Source: Sphingomonas sp. SORGH_AS_0879 (lineage in GTDB: Bacteria; Pseudomonadota; Alphaproteobacteria; Sphingomonadales; Sphingomonadaceae). Taken from it: 64,000 nt of DNA. This document shows, piece after piece, positions 38,309-47,428 of this stretch. Both the position numbers and the translations under genes were made by a program. Where the stretch lies: NCBI RefSeq assembly GCF_030819175.1, contig NZ_JAUTBJ010000002.1:2180001-2244000 (forward strand). Direction: 5' to 3'. The notes below the pieces were generated by a model, which was given only the letters and a program-made list of their open reading frames with translations, searched no databases and had not been told where the DNA came from. Within the stretch, counting starts at the first letter, position 1; each line of letters opens with the position of its first letter.

Positions 38309-38646
38309 CGGTCGTCCTCCAGGCCCGCATACCAAGGCGCATAGATGGTATTACGCGCCATCCGGCGGTTCAGGTCCAGGCTGCCATCATCCCACCAGAC
38401 CGGCCCGCGCTCGCCCAGGCCCGTCTTGGCAGACTGTACCCTGGAACGCGCGAGGCGAAGCGCCGCGTCGTCGCCCCTTTGCATCGCGCCACGCACCGCG
38501 CGCCGCGCATTCATGAGGTCGTCGACAAGCGCCTGCCGTTCTTCTGCCCCCAGATGGGGATTGCTCGTCCGCCACAACCGTCCCCGGACGACGATGTAAC
38601 GGCCATCCGGTGTCGTCGGTGGCGCGCCATCGGCGGTCCGCGTCAC
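38305..38646 (-). CDS. Conserved hypothetical protein, 113 residues
   Basis: Starts at GTG 38646, overlapping the upstream SDR stop as GTGA, and ends inside the exonuclease start as ATGA. The protein is highly charged, with a WWDDGSLDLNRRMARN tail and a GRYIVVRGRLWRTSNPHL start; it has no signal peptide. No function is recognised. The double coupling implies co-translation with both neighbours. Confidence 0.75.
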   Translation of the reverse strand: MTRTADGAPPTTPDGRYIVVRGRLWRTSNPHLGAEERQALVDDLMNARRAVRGAMQRGDDAALRLARSRVQSAKTGLGERGPVWWDDGSLDLNRRMARNTIYAPWYAGLEDDR

Positions 38647-39416
38647 TCGTTGCCGGCCTCCCGCTGCTGGGCGGCGCGTTCGGTAAGGGTCTTCAACGTT
38701 TTGTCGAAGCGTCCTTCGCGTTCGGCCTGGCGGAGGAACTGGACCTCATCGACCAGGATCTCGGATGGCGTCGGCGACCGGGCGAACTGCGCCGCCACGG
38801 CGTCGGCAAAGGCGTCGAGTGGCATATAGCCGGGCCGGTTGGCCTGCCCCGGCGTCAGGTCGGTCTGAACGCCCGGCGGGGCCAGTTCGATGATCTCGAC
38901 TTTGCCCGCCAACTGGGTCCGCAGCGACACGGTGTAGGAATGGATGGCCGCCTTGGTCGCCGAATAGGTCGGTGCGGCAACGAGGGGCACATAGGCAAGC
39001 CCGGACGTGACGTTGACGATCGCGGCATCGGGAACGCCGATAAGATGGTCGATCAGCGCATTGGTCAGGCGGATGGGGCCCAGAATGTTGATCGCGAGGG
39101 TCGCCTCGGCATCGGACAGGTCGCGACGTCGCGTCAGGTCCTCGAACTTCATGATCCCGGCATTGTTGAACAGCACGTTCAGAGCGGGGAAATCTCTGAC
39201 GATCTTCCGAGCGAACGCATCGACCGCTTCGGCATCCTCGACGTCCAGGACGGCGGTATGGATACGCTCACGCCCGGCGGCGGCGCGGTCCAGCGCGTCC
39301 TGACGCCGCCCGGCGATGATTACGGTATCGCCCCGATCGTGGAAGCGATGGGCCAGCGCCTCGCCTATGCCGCTGCCGCCGCCGGTCATCAGGATGGTGT
39401 TGCCGCTGGTCTTCAT
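38643..39416 (-). CDS. DltE-like short-chain dehydrogenase
   Basis: 257 residues. Rossmann motif TGGGSGIGEALA, FNNAG, the Ser of VNVTSGLAYVP, and the catalytic YSATK are all present. The C-terminus has PPGVQTDLTPGQ, seen in DltE-like SDRs. The substrate is unknown. It is first of a coupled trio with a hypothetical protein and an exonuclease-like protein, an unusual partnership. Confidence 0.87.
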   Translation of the reverse strand: MKTSGNTILMTGGGSGIGEALAHRFHDRGDTVIIAGRRQDALDRAAAGRERIHTAVLDVEDAEAVDAFARKIVRDFPALNVLFNNAGIMKFEDLTRRRDLSDAEATLAINILGPIRLTNALIDHLIGVPDAAIVNVTSGLAYVPLVAAPTYSATKAAIHSYTVSLRTQLAGKVEIIELAPPGVQTDLTPGQANRPGYMPLDAFADAVAAQFARSPTPSEILVDEVQFLRQAEREGRFDKTLKTLTERAAQQREAGNE

Positions 39417-39588
39417 GCCGGATCGCTTTCAATTGCTGTGGTGCCGTGTGGGCCAAGGGGCGGCGGTTCACCGATCGCGATGGAGCAGCCCCCTGGCCGG
39501 GTCGATGGCCTGTCAACTCAAGCGGTGAAGGCACGTTCCGGTTGCGTGAATTTTCCGTCACGACATTCCAAGTTGCTGGCGCCGTTGT

Positions 39589-41679
39589 TCAAATCTCCAG
39601 CCTCAGCGACGCGCGAACGGTTCGGGGGGCACCCGGATAGATCCACAACCGGCTGTAGGAGCTGGCCGCATAGCGCGCGTCGAACAAATTGTCGGCCTCC
39701 AAACGGAACCGCAAGCTGTCGGTCACGGGCGCTTCGATGGCCGCCTTCGCCTTGGCATATTCGGGCAGGACCAGCGGCTGGGCGTCGAGCGATCCCGCCC
39801 GGTCGCCGACATAGGCGACACCGCCGCTCAACTGCCATTCCCGTCCGGCAAAGGGCAGGCGGTGGACGACGAGGACGGTACCCGAATGTTCGGGCACGCC
39901 GAGGACGGCGGGCGTGGCGAAGCTCTTGTCGTCGTTGCGCGCATCGACCCAGCTATAATTCGCGATGACCTGCCAGCGATTGCCCAGGCGCAGCGACGCA
40001 TCCGCCTCGATCCCCCGGCTGTTCAACTGGCCCACGGGGGCGTTGAAGCCCGGATCGACGGGATCGGTCGTCAGGATATTGCTCTTGGAGATGTCGAACC
40101 AGGTCATTCCGACATCCAGTCCGGCCCAGCGTCCGGCGATGCCGACTTCATAGCCACGCGCTTCCTCGGGCTGGAAACCTTCCCCGGTCCGTCCGGTCCC
40201 TGAGTTCAGCAGGAAGGACTCGCCCCAATTGGCATGGACCGAAACATGGTCGTCCACGGCATAGCGGGCGCCCGCGCGGAACTTGACCGGCTGCTCGACG
40301 ATCCGGCCCACGCCGCCGGTCTGGTTGTTGACGATCTTCTGCCGATAGGGATCGACCCGGGCACCGCCCACCAGGGTCAGCCGGTCGGTCACCGCCCACA
40401 TGTCCTGGACATAGACCGTCCCCGCCCAACGGTTCTCATCATTATTGGTGAAGGGCAGCAGCGGCGCAGTGGTACCGCCGTAGCTCGATGCCGGATCGTA
40501 GAGATCCACCGCATAGGGCGACGCGGCGGAGGGATTGCGTCGCATCCACCGCTCGCCATAGGTCATACGATAGCCCTTGAGGCCCAGGCTGACCTGGTGC
40601 CGCCCGATCCGCCCGGCCAGTTCCATCCGGGCGGCCAGATCGTCGATCACGAAGTCGCGCGACCGCCGTTGCCGCCAGACCTGTGTGCCAACGATCCGCG
40701 ACTGATCCGCCGAGAAGCCCTTGAGCGATCCGGTCCGCCAGACGATGCCGCCATTGAGCGTCCAGCCGTCACCCAGTTGCGCCAGTCCCGTCACCTGATG
40801 CCGCTCGTTGCGGAAGCGGGTGAGGCCGTTCGACGGCTCGCCATAATAGTTGGAACGGGGCAGGGCGTTGGCATCGTTGCCGACGGCCGGAATACCCCGG
40901 TCGAAGGGCGTGTCGAACTGCATGAACTCGGCGAGATAGGTCAGCCGTACCGCGTCGCTGGGCCGCCAGGTGAGCGAGGGCGACACGACTCGGCGGCGCA
41001 GCGTGATCGTGTCGCGCCACCCGTCGCTATCCTCCGCCGCGACGACGATGCGGGCGGCCAGGCTGTCGGACAGCGGCCCGGTGGAGTCGATCTCCGCGCG
41101 CCGGGTATTGAACGAGCCATAGGTGATCGTGGCCCGCGCGGCGGGCGCGAAGCGCGGTACCTTGGACACGATGTTGACACGGCCACCCGGATCGATGTCG
41201 CCGAAGATCGCCCCCGCCGGGCCTTTCAGTACTTCGATCCGCTCGACGGTCGCCGGATCGCGCGGCGGCACCATGCCGCGATTGGCGATGAACCCGTCGA
41301 CATAGAATTCCGCACCGCCGTCCGGTGTGCCCAGAAAGCCCCGGATCGCGAAATTGTCGAGCACGCCGCCGCGATTATTCTGCTGGCTGAACCCGCTGAC
41401 GAGTTCCAGTGCATCGTTCAGCCGATAGGTTCCGGCCGCCTGCAACACATCCTGCTCGAGCGATCGGCTCGACTGAGACATGCGCTCGGTCGCCGGATCG
41501 GAGGACAGGGTGCGGTCGATCGTGCTCCGTGTTCCGAGCACCACGATATCGCTGCGCGTCTCGGTCTCCTCGCGCGCCTCCCCCTCCTTCTGTTCCGCCA
41601 GCGCGGGGGTCGCACACCATGCCATTGCCAAGCCCAATGCGGAGATACGAAGACGCGAACTGGCCAGTGCAGTGAACAT
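39589..41679 (-). CDS. TonB-dependent siderophore receptor
   Basis: 696 residues from ATG 41679, with GGAGC eight bases upstream and a signal peptide ending in PALAEQ. The plug region has DIVVLGTRSTIDRT, FAIRGFLGTPDGG and the siderophore-receptor motif IEVLKGPAGAIFGDIDPGG. The barrel finishes with IYPGAPRTVRASLRLEI. It imports a ferric siderophore or similar chelate with TonB energy. An imperfect palindrome 28 bases upstream of the start could be a regulator site. Confidence 0.93.
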   Translation of the reverse strand: MFTALASSRLRISALGLAMAWCATPALAEQKEGEAREETETRSDIVVLGTRSTIDRTLSSDPATERMSQSSRSLEQDVLQAAGTYRLNDALELVSGFSQQNNRGGVLDNFAIRGFLGTPDGGAEFYVDGFIANRGMVPPRDPATVERIEVLKGPAGAIFGDIDPGGRVNIVSKVPRFAPAARATITYGSFNTRRAEIDSTGPLSDSLAARIVVAAEDSDGWRDTITLRRRVVSPSLTWRPSDAVRLTYLAEFMQFDTPFDRGIPAVGNDANALPRSNYYGEPSNGLTRFRNERHQVTGLAQLGDGWTLNGGIVWRTGSLKGFSADQSRIVGTQVWRQRRSRDFVIDDLAARMELAGRIGRHQVSLGLKGYRMTYGERWMRRNPSAASPYAVDLYDPASSYGGTTAPLLPFTNNDENRWAGTVYVQDMWAVTDRLTLVGGARVDPYRQKIVNNQTGGVGRIVEQPVKFRAGARYAVDDHVSVHANWGESFLLNSGTGRTGEGFQPEEARGYEVGIAGRWAGLDVGMTWFDISKSNILTTDPVDPGFNAPVGQLNSRGIEADASLRLGNRWQVIANYSWVDARNDDKSFATPAVLGVPEHSGTVLVVHRLPFAGREWQLSGGVAYVGDRAGSLDAQPLVLPEYAKAKAAIEAPVTDSLRFRLEADNLFDARYAASSYSRLWIYPGAPRTVRASLRLEI

Positions 41680-41706
41680 GGATGCTCCAGATAGGGAAGT
41701 GTCGAC

Positions 41707-41726
41707 TACCCCTTGATGAAAGGGTA
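41707..41726. promoter_or_regulatory. Imperfect palindrome upstream of siderophore receptor
   Basis: TACCC...GGGTA arms flank a CTTGATGAAA core, with most of the 20 bases pairing. It sits 28 bases before the receptor ATG. It could be an operator or an RNA hairpin in the leader; no match to a known iron-regulator consensus is seen. Confidence 0.25.
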
Positions 41727-41816
41727 TGTTGCAACGTCTCATAATCAGCGAGCGTGGCAAATCAACTGCTCAATTTGGAGGCAGCACGGTGGGGCTTGCC
41801 GGTCGAGCCATAAGAT

Positions 41817-41850
41817 AATGGCCCGGTTTTCCTGCGAAAACCGAGCCATT
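41817..41850. terminator. Terminator hairpin after ugd
   Basis: AATGGC-C-CGGTTTT pairs with AAAACCG-A-GCCATT (13 pairs, one mismatch) around a CCTGCG loop, 28 bases past the expected ugd stop. The frame as written runs through it, further evidence that the ugd frame is broken. Confidence 0.75.
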
Positions 41851-41877
41851 GCCATGTGTCGCCTGAAGCGAGCGCCG

Positions 41878-43045
41878 TCAGTCGGAGCCGAAGATATCGC
41901 GTGTGAACAGCTTTTCGGGGACATCGGCCAGTTCGGGCGCGTTGCGGTTGGCGATGATGACATCGGACTCCGCCTTGAACGCGTCGAGATCGCGGATCAC
42001 GCGCGATCCGAAGAACCTGGTCTTCCTCCAGCGCGGGCTCGTAGACGATCACTTCGATGCCCTTGGCCTTGACCCGCTTCATGATCCCCTGGATCGACGA
42101 CTGGCGGAAATTGTCCGATCCCGCCTTCATGGTCAGGCGATAGACGCCCATCTTGCGCGGTGCGCGGGCGATGATCTGATCCGCCAGGAAATCCTTGCGG
42201 GTGCGGTTCGCGTCCACGATCGCGCGGATCAGGTTCTGCGGCACTTCCGAATAATTGGCGAGGAGCTGCTTGGTATCCTTGGGAAGGCAATAGCCACCAT
42301 AGCCGAAGCTCGGATTGTTGTAATGCGTGCCGACGCGGGGGTCGAGGCCGACGCCCTCGATGATCTGGCGCGTGTCCATGCCGCCCGCGATCGCATAGCT
42401 GTCGAGTTCGTTGAAGAAGGCGACGCGCATGGCGAGATAGGTGTTGGCGAACAGCTTGATCGCCTCGGCCTCGCGTGCGTCGGTGAACAGGACGGGGGCG
42501 TCCTTCTTCTCGGCACCCTGGACAAGCAGTTCGGCGAAGATGCGTGCCCGCTCAGACCGTTCGCCGACGATCACGCGCGACGGATGGAGATTGTCGTACA
42601 GCGCCCGGCCTTCGCGCAGGAATTCCGGGCTAAAGATCACCTGCGTCGTGTTCAGGCGCGCGCGGACGTCGTCGACGAAGCCGACCGGGATGGTCGACTT
42701 GACGATGACGGTCGCGTCGGGCGCATGCTCCTTCGCCAACTGGATCACCGCCTCGACCGAGCCGGTGTTGAACTTGTTCGTCTCGACGTCATAGTTGGTC
42801 GGCGTCGCCACGATGACATAGTCCGCAGCCGCCAGCGCCTCGGCCGCATCGGTGGTCGCCGACAGGTTCAGCGTGCGGTTGGTCAGGAACTCCTCCAACT
42901 CGGCGTCGATGATCGGGGAGATGCGCGCGTTGACCTGCGCCACACGCTCTTCCGATATGTCGACCGCAACGACCTGATTATGCTGCGCCAGGAGAACGGC
43001 ATTGGACATGCCGACATAGCCGAGGCCGAAAACAGCGATCTTCAT
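41878..43045 (-). pseudogene. ugd: UDP-glucose 6-dehydrogenase with a single-base insertion
   Basis: The first 343 codons match the 388-residue Ugd of E. coli closely: [42 protein letters not shown] and the catalytic [14 protein letters not shown]. At 42016-42017 an extra base (GG on the minus strand) shifts the frame after EEDQ. Dropping one base restores [16 protein letters not shown] and the expected end FTRDIFGSD, with a stop at 41878; as written the frame runs to 41762. The enzyme oxidises UDP-glucose to UDP-glucuronate, which the exopolysaccharide glycosyltransferases here would need. It is divergent from the initiating transferase gene. Confidence 0.92.
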
Positions 43046-43442
43046 TCGTCAAACCCCATATCCGTGGGTGGAGCCCGTTCAGGTCCGGTACGTCACTGCG
43101 ACTAGCCGTCCCGGTCGATCGACCACAACCCCATTTCATGACGCGAAAGACAGGCAATTTGCCCAAGCGCGGGACTTTTATTGTTAAGCACTTAACCCTT
43201 GTCCCACGCTCCAGGAAATTAATTGATGCTGCAGTGCGATGCAATCTTGACTTTTCCGAACGTGCGAGGGTCCACCCCGGTTTAGCGATGGTGGACGCCT
43301 GATTAACGGCGCGTTGCCAAAAATTCAGGCTTTTCGACCTATTCCACGGTGAGACGCTGCTGCGGCGCAAAATATCTAGTCCCGCAGCGGCCTTGGGGCT
43401 ACATTCTGCCTCATTCAAAGAAATCAGGGCAGGTCGGCTATC
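43046..43442. promoter_or_regulatory. Divergent control region of ugd and the priming transferase
   Basis: 397 bases with no convincing gene. It is AT-richer than its flanks and contains a perfect palindrome GTTAAG-CA-CTTAAC (43183-43196) and an AATTAATT stretch near 43217. It must carry the promoters for both exopolysaccharide transcripts. Confidence 0.55.
43183..43196. promoter_or_regulatory. Palindromic operator candidate in EPS control region
   Basis: GTTAAG-CA-CTTAAC, a perfect 6-2-6 inverted repeat, about 140 bases upstream of ugd and 245 upstream of the priming transferase. Confidence 0.4.
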
Positions 43443-44831
43443 ATGGATATGGGAAGATTCCATAGCAAGGCGCCGATGCAGAGGGTAAGGCGCTTGAGTA
43501 TTCCAGCTTCGATATTGCGCTTTCGGGCGCTGATTACCCTCATCCTGATAGATTTGATCTGTGTCGCGGCAGGTTTTGCTGGAGCCGCCTATTTCCGCTT
43601 CGTCCTTTTGGGTCACACCCGCTGGACGCTTGCGATTGTGACATTGTTGTCAGTTTACTTCCTGACTTCCTTCTCGATCCGCGCCTATGATCAGGAAAAC
43701 CTGACCAATCCGCGCCATGCTGCAGCGCAAGGTGCCAAGGCGCTGCTGCTCTCGGTCTGTGCGGTCATCCTGGTGGCCTTCGTTTTTCAGGCCAGCGAGG
43801 ATTTTCCCCGCGTCGTCATAGCCCTGGGCGCGCTGATCGGGACCCTGCTGATCGCCTCCGCCCGTTATGCCTTCGTCCGAAATATGGCACAGCTTATCGG
43901 CGGCAACCCCTTTACCGTTATGCTGCTTCACGATGGCCGCTCGCCGATTCCGCAGGGAGAGTTTTCGCAGGTCATCGAGACCGGCGATCGTTTCGACCCC
44001 AATCTGCACGACCCGATCATGTATGATCGCCTCGCCCGGCTGGTCGCCAGTGCCGATCGCGTCGTGGTGGCATGTGCGCCCGATACGCGGATCGCCTGGG
44101 CGAATGCGTTGAAGGGGACGGGTGTCCAGAGCGAGATCTTCGTACCCGAACTCAGCCAGCTCGCGCCGCTCGGCATCTCTTCCTGTGCCGCGACGCCGAC
44201 CATGATCGTGGCGGTCGGGCCGCTCGGTCTTTTCGATCGCTTTCTGAAGCGTCTGTTCGATATCGCGGTGTCGGGACTGGCACTGTTCCTGCTCGCGCCG
44301 GTGCTGGGGATCATTGCCCTGCTCGTTCGCCTGGACAGTCCGGGGCCGATCCTGTTCCGACAGGTTCGCATCGGATGGGGGAACGAGATGTTCCACATCC
44401 TCAAGTTCCGCAGCATGTATGTCGAGGGCAGCGATGGGGCGGGGCATCGCTCCGCCTCGCGCGATGACGACCGCATCACGCGCGTCGGGCGGTTCATCCG
44501 CATGACAAGCATGGACGAGCTTCCCCAGATCATCAACGTGCTGAAGGGCGATATGAGCATCGTCGGCCCGCGCCCCCATGCGCTGGGTTCGCGCGCGGCC
44601 GAGAAGCTGTTCTGGGAAGTCGATGGGCGCTATTGGCAGCGCCACTCGGTCAAGCCGGGCTTGACCGGTCTGGCGCAGGTGCGGGGGTATCGCGGTGCCA
44701 CCCTGATCGAGGACGATCTGCGCAACCGACTGCAGGCCGATCTCGAATATCTGGAGCATTGGTCGATCTGGCGCGACATACGGATCGTGCTTCAGACGTT
44801 CCAGGTTCTGCTCCACCGCAACGCCTATTGA
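43443..44831 (+). CDS. Exopolysaccharide priming polyprenyl glycosylphosphotransferase
   Basis: 462 residues. The N-terminal third has about four membrane helices and a soluble loop; the C-terminal half is the bacterial sugar-transferase domain, beginning KRLFDIAVSGLALFLLAP and continuing with DSPGPILFRQVRIG, ILKFRSMYV, MDELPQIINVLKGDMSIVGPRP and KPGLTGLAQVRGYRG. It transfers a sugar-1-phosphate, probably glucose-1-phosphate as in SpsB/GelB/WcaJ, to undecaprenyl phosphate on the cytosolic face and so starts repeat-unit assembly. It is divergent from ugd and faces the glycosyltransferase operon across a 168-base gap. Confidence 0.93.
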   Translation: MDMGRFHSKAPMQRVRRLSIPASILRFRALITLILIDLICVAAGFAGAAYFRFVLLGHTRWTLAIVTLLSVYFLTSFSIRAYDQENLTNPRHAAAQGAKALLLSVCAVILVAFVFQASEDFPRVVIALGALIGTLLIASARYAFVRNMAQLIGGNPFTVMLLHDGRSPIPQGEFSQVIETGDRFDPNLHDPIMYDRLARLVASADRVVVACAPDTRIAWANALKGTGVQSEIFVPELSQLAPLGISSCAATPTMIVAVGPLGLFDRFLKRLFDIAVSGLALFLLAPVLGIIALLVRLDSPGPILFRQVRIGWGNEMFHILKFRSMYVEGSDGAGHRSASRDDDRITRVGRFIRMTSMDELPQIINVLKGDMSIVGPRPHALGSRAAEKLFWEVDGRYWQRHSVKPGLTGLAQVRGYRGATLIEDDLRNRLQADLEYLEHWSIWRDIRIVLQTFQVLLHRNAY

Positions 44832-44969
44832 GGATGCGGCGGGGACGGAGGGCCTCGCTTGGCCCCTTGGTTCTGGCCGAATAGCGCGATCGACGTGGCC
44901 GATCTGGAGCGGACTTGCGGCTGTTCTCCCGTCCATCGGACCAATGAGATAAATCGCATTCCTGCCTAA

Positions 44970-44998
44970 TAGGGTCCCGAATGGGGAAGGGGGCCCTA
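44970..44998. terminator. Hairpin between convergent EPS genes
   Basis: TAGGGTCCC pairs with GGGGCCCTA (nine pairs, one G-U) around an 11-base loop at the end of the glycosyltransferase operon. It may end transcription from both sides, though no clear U-tract follows. Confidence 0.45.
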
Positions 44999-44999
44999 C

Positions 45000-45953
45000 T
45001 TATCCCTTCAGCTTCGACGGCGCATATTCCTGATAGGAATGGCCCAATATGCCCATGGTCAGCCCGGCCCCCCGCAGCAGGTGGACCATCGCCCGTCCGC
45101 CCCAATAGGGCGAAACCAGCATCGCGGGCGACATCGCCGCGCCCAGGCCCATGCGGACCACGCCACGGGCCAGTTGCTTGGCCTTCTCACCACGCGACCC
45201 CTCGATCCGGGTCGCGACGGCGAAGGTGTTGCCCAGCCGATACTGGCGCTGCCGCTGCCACTTCATGGTCAGCCGGTTGACCGGGAACATGTCGTAGACG
45301 AGCGCCTGATCCGACCAGTGGATTCGGATACCCCGTCGCCAGGCCTGGTTGAAGAACAGATAGTCGCTGCCGCCGGTGAAGCGCATCCGCGCATCGAAGC
45401 GCAGATCGAGTTCGCGAAACCGCGCCAGATCGAACATGACGTTGTTCGACGCCGCGAAGTTCAGTCTCTGGCCCTCGGCATAGCGTTTGCGATCGTAAAG
45501 ACGGCTGCGACGCAGCCAGTCGTCCACCGGCCCCTCGAAAACGGGCTCGATCGGTCCATAGACGCAATCGGCGCCGGTCGCCTCGCGCGTCCGCAGCATC
45601 GAATCGAGCCAGCCATCGACCGGCCATTCGTCGTCGTCCAGGAAACAGAAGAGCTCGGTCCCTTCGGGCGCGCTGTCCATCGCGCGATTGCGGGCGATGG
45701 GGATGCCCTGCTGCGGCTCGACGACATAATGGAGGTCATATTCGGGGCGACCGGCATGGGCCATCACCGCCTCTCGGCTGCTGCCCGACGCGTCGTTATC
45801 GACGACCACGATGCTGAGCCGCCAGGGTCGCGCGGGGTCGCAATGCTGGTTCCGCATGATGCGAAGCAGCTTGTCGATCCCCTCCGGTCGCCGAAAGGTC
45901 AGGACGCCCAAAGTGATGTGGATCGGGGCGCGGTCGGCGGACATGGCGCTCAC
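45000..45953 (-). CDS. Family 2 glycosyltransferase
   Basis: 317 residues from GTG 45953, overlapping the upstream stop as GTGA (ATG 45944 is the alternative). GT-A features: LGVLTFRRPEGIDKLL, SIVVVDNDASG, a QQGIPIARNRAMD region and the metal-binding FLDDDEWPVDGWLD. One C-terminal hydrophobic stretch may touch the membrane. It likely adds one sugar to the lipid-linked repeat. It is the last gene of the seven-gene operon. Confidence 0.88.
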   Translation of the reverse strand: MSAMSADRAPIHITLGVLTFRRPEGIDKLLRIMRNQHCDPARPWRLSIVVVDNDASGSSREAVMAHAGRPEYDLHYVVEPQQGIPIARNRAMDSAPEGTELFCFLDDDEWPVDGWLDSMLRTREATGADCVYGPIEPVFEGPVDDWLRRSRLYDRKRYAEGQRLNFAASNNVMFDLARFRELDLRFDARMRFTGGSDYLFFNQAWRRGIRIHWSDQALVYDMFPVNRLTMKWQRQRQYRLGNTFAVATRIEGSRGEKAKQLARGVVRMGLGAAMSPAMLVSPYWGGRAMVHLLRGAGLTMGILGHSYQEYAPSKLKG

Positions 45954-46840
45954 CGGCCCAGCAGCGACCGGGCCGCGCCGGTGATGCGCTTGCGGATGAC
46001 CTGCGTCGTCAGATTCTGCCGGGTCCAGCCCATGCCGCGTGCCTCGCGTGCGACGCGATCGATCTCGGCCAGCGTGTCGGTAATGCCCAGATGCGCATCG
46101 GCTATGCCGCCGGTGACCAGGCTCTTGCCCATCCGGCCCAATCCGTCGAACCGACGCGCCAGATGCAGGCCGGTCGCCATCATGATCTGCGGCTTCAGCG
46201 ACTTGGCGCGATCAGTGTTGGTGTAGCGATTATTCTCGTGCAGCCGCTGGAAGGTCAGCGGGGTCTCGACCAGCACGCCTGGTGCCAGATAGGCCGCCGC
46301 GAACTTCAGGTAATTGTCGCTCAGCACGACGTCGTCGGCCAGCGGCATCGGCAGGATCTGCGACAGGATCGACCGATGGAAGGTCAGGCCGGACGTCGGA
46401 ACGGGCAGGGTCGGGAAGCCACCCGCGCGCATCGTCTCGCGCTTGTCGATCGGCGTGATCGCGATCTCGTCGGGAACCGCCCCGCCTTCGTCATTCGTCA
46501 CGCGGTCGAAACACCAGCCGACCTGCCGCTGGGCATAGATGTCGGCGATGCGCGTCAGTTTGCCGGGAAGAAAGAAATCGTCCGCGTCGAGCATCATCAG
46601 CACGTCGCCGGTCGACGCCGCAAAGCCCGCATTGAAGCTGGAGGCCTGTCCGCCATTGGGCTTGAGCACCGGCGTCACCGCGTCGCCATAGCTGGCGATC
46701 ACCGAACGGGATTCGTCGGTCGATCCGTCATCGACCACGATGATTTCCGCGCCGAGGTGATTTTGCGACAACACGCTGTCGATGCAGGCGCGCAAATACC
46801 GGGCATAATTATAATTGTTGATGAGGACCGACAGCTTCAT
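45950..46840 (-). CDS. Family 2 glycosyltransferase
   Basis: 296 residues from ATG 46840 with GGGGAAG upstream. GT-A features: VLINNYNYARYLRACIDSVL, IIVVDDGSTDES, and the DxD in MMLDADDFFLPGKL. It resembles glycosyltransferases of capsule and exopolysaccharide loci. The 100-base gap to the preceding acyltransferase is the only sizeable spacing in the operon, so a minor internal promoter is possible. Confidence 0.9.
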   Translation of the reverse strand: MKLSVLINNYNYARYLRACIDSVLSQNHLGAEIIVVDDGSTDESRSVIASYGDAVTPVLKPNGGQASSFNAGFAASTGDVLMMLDADDFFLPGKLTRIADIYAQRQVGWCFDRVTNDEGGAVPDEIAITPIDKRETMRAGGFPTLPVPTSGLTFHRSILSQILPMPLADDVVLSDNYLKFAAAYLAPGVLVETPLTFQRLHENNRYTNTDRAKSLKPQIMMATGLHLARRFDGLGRMGKSLVTGGIADAHLGITDTLAEIDRVAREARGMGWTRQNLTTQVIRKRITGAARSLLGR

Positions 46841-46940
46841 TGCACTTCCCCGTTTGCCCTCAAAAACATGTCGCTCTGCAGCATTAGCATAAGCGGGCGC
46901 ATGTCCGCGATGACGAACCATTGCTGTCCCATAAGAAAAT

Positions 46941-47426
46941 TCATTCCGGCTGATCCGCCGTCACCGCCTCGTCGGCACCGATCCGGCCATAACGGGCGAC
47001 GATGCGCAGGTTGCTGCGAATGACGCGCGCGGGATTGCCGGCGACCAGCGAATTGGGGGGAACGTCCTTCGTCACCACCGATCCCGAGCCGATGACGCAT
47101 TCGTCTCCGATCCGAATCCCCGGCAGGATGATGCTGCGCGCGCCGATGAAGCAGCGACGGCCGATCCAGGTGTCCAGGTACAGGCCGCGCGTCAGATCAT
47201 GCGTCAGGATCGCCGCGTCGAACGCGACGTAGCTCTCCTCGCCGATATGCAGCCCTTTCGGGTTCGTCCGATCGAACTTCGCCGATAGGGAGAATTGCGC
47301 GGTGGGGTGGATGTCCATCCCCCAGAACCGGACATACCAGAAGCGCTTGGCTTCCACGAAGATGTTGCGCAGCTTCTTGAGGCGGTTGAGGCCCCATTGC
47401 GGCTTGGCTCCGCTGGTGCGTGCCAC
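46941..47426 (-). CDS. Hexapeptide-repeat acyltransferase (WcaF-like)
   Basis: 161 residues from GTG 47426, with GGAGGA eight bases upstream, right after the preceding stop. The left-handed beta-helix repeats run from about residue 60 (TAQFSLSAKF, IGEESYVAFDAAILTHD, IGRRCFIGARSIILPG, IGDECVIGSGSVVTKDV), with VVTKDVPPNSLVAGNPARVI closing the fold. Such proteins O-acetylate sugars of exopolysaccharides using acetyl-CoA. The His of HDL is the likely catalytic residue. Confidence 0.88.
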   Translation of the reverse strand: MARTSGAKPQWGLNRLKKLRNIFVEAKRFWYVRFWGMDIHPTAQFSLSAKFDRTNPKGLHIGEESYVAFDAAILTHDLTRGLYLDTWIGRRCFIGARSIILPGIRIGDECVIGSGSVVTKDVPPNSLVAGNPARVIRSNLRIVARYGRIGADEAVTADQPE

Positions 47427-47428
47427 GA

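Noticed and set aside
40234..41694. A 486-codon frame on the plus strand over the siderophore-receptor gene
   Set aside because: Antisense shadow of a clear TonB receptor; no ribosome site or known domain.
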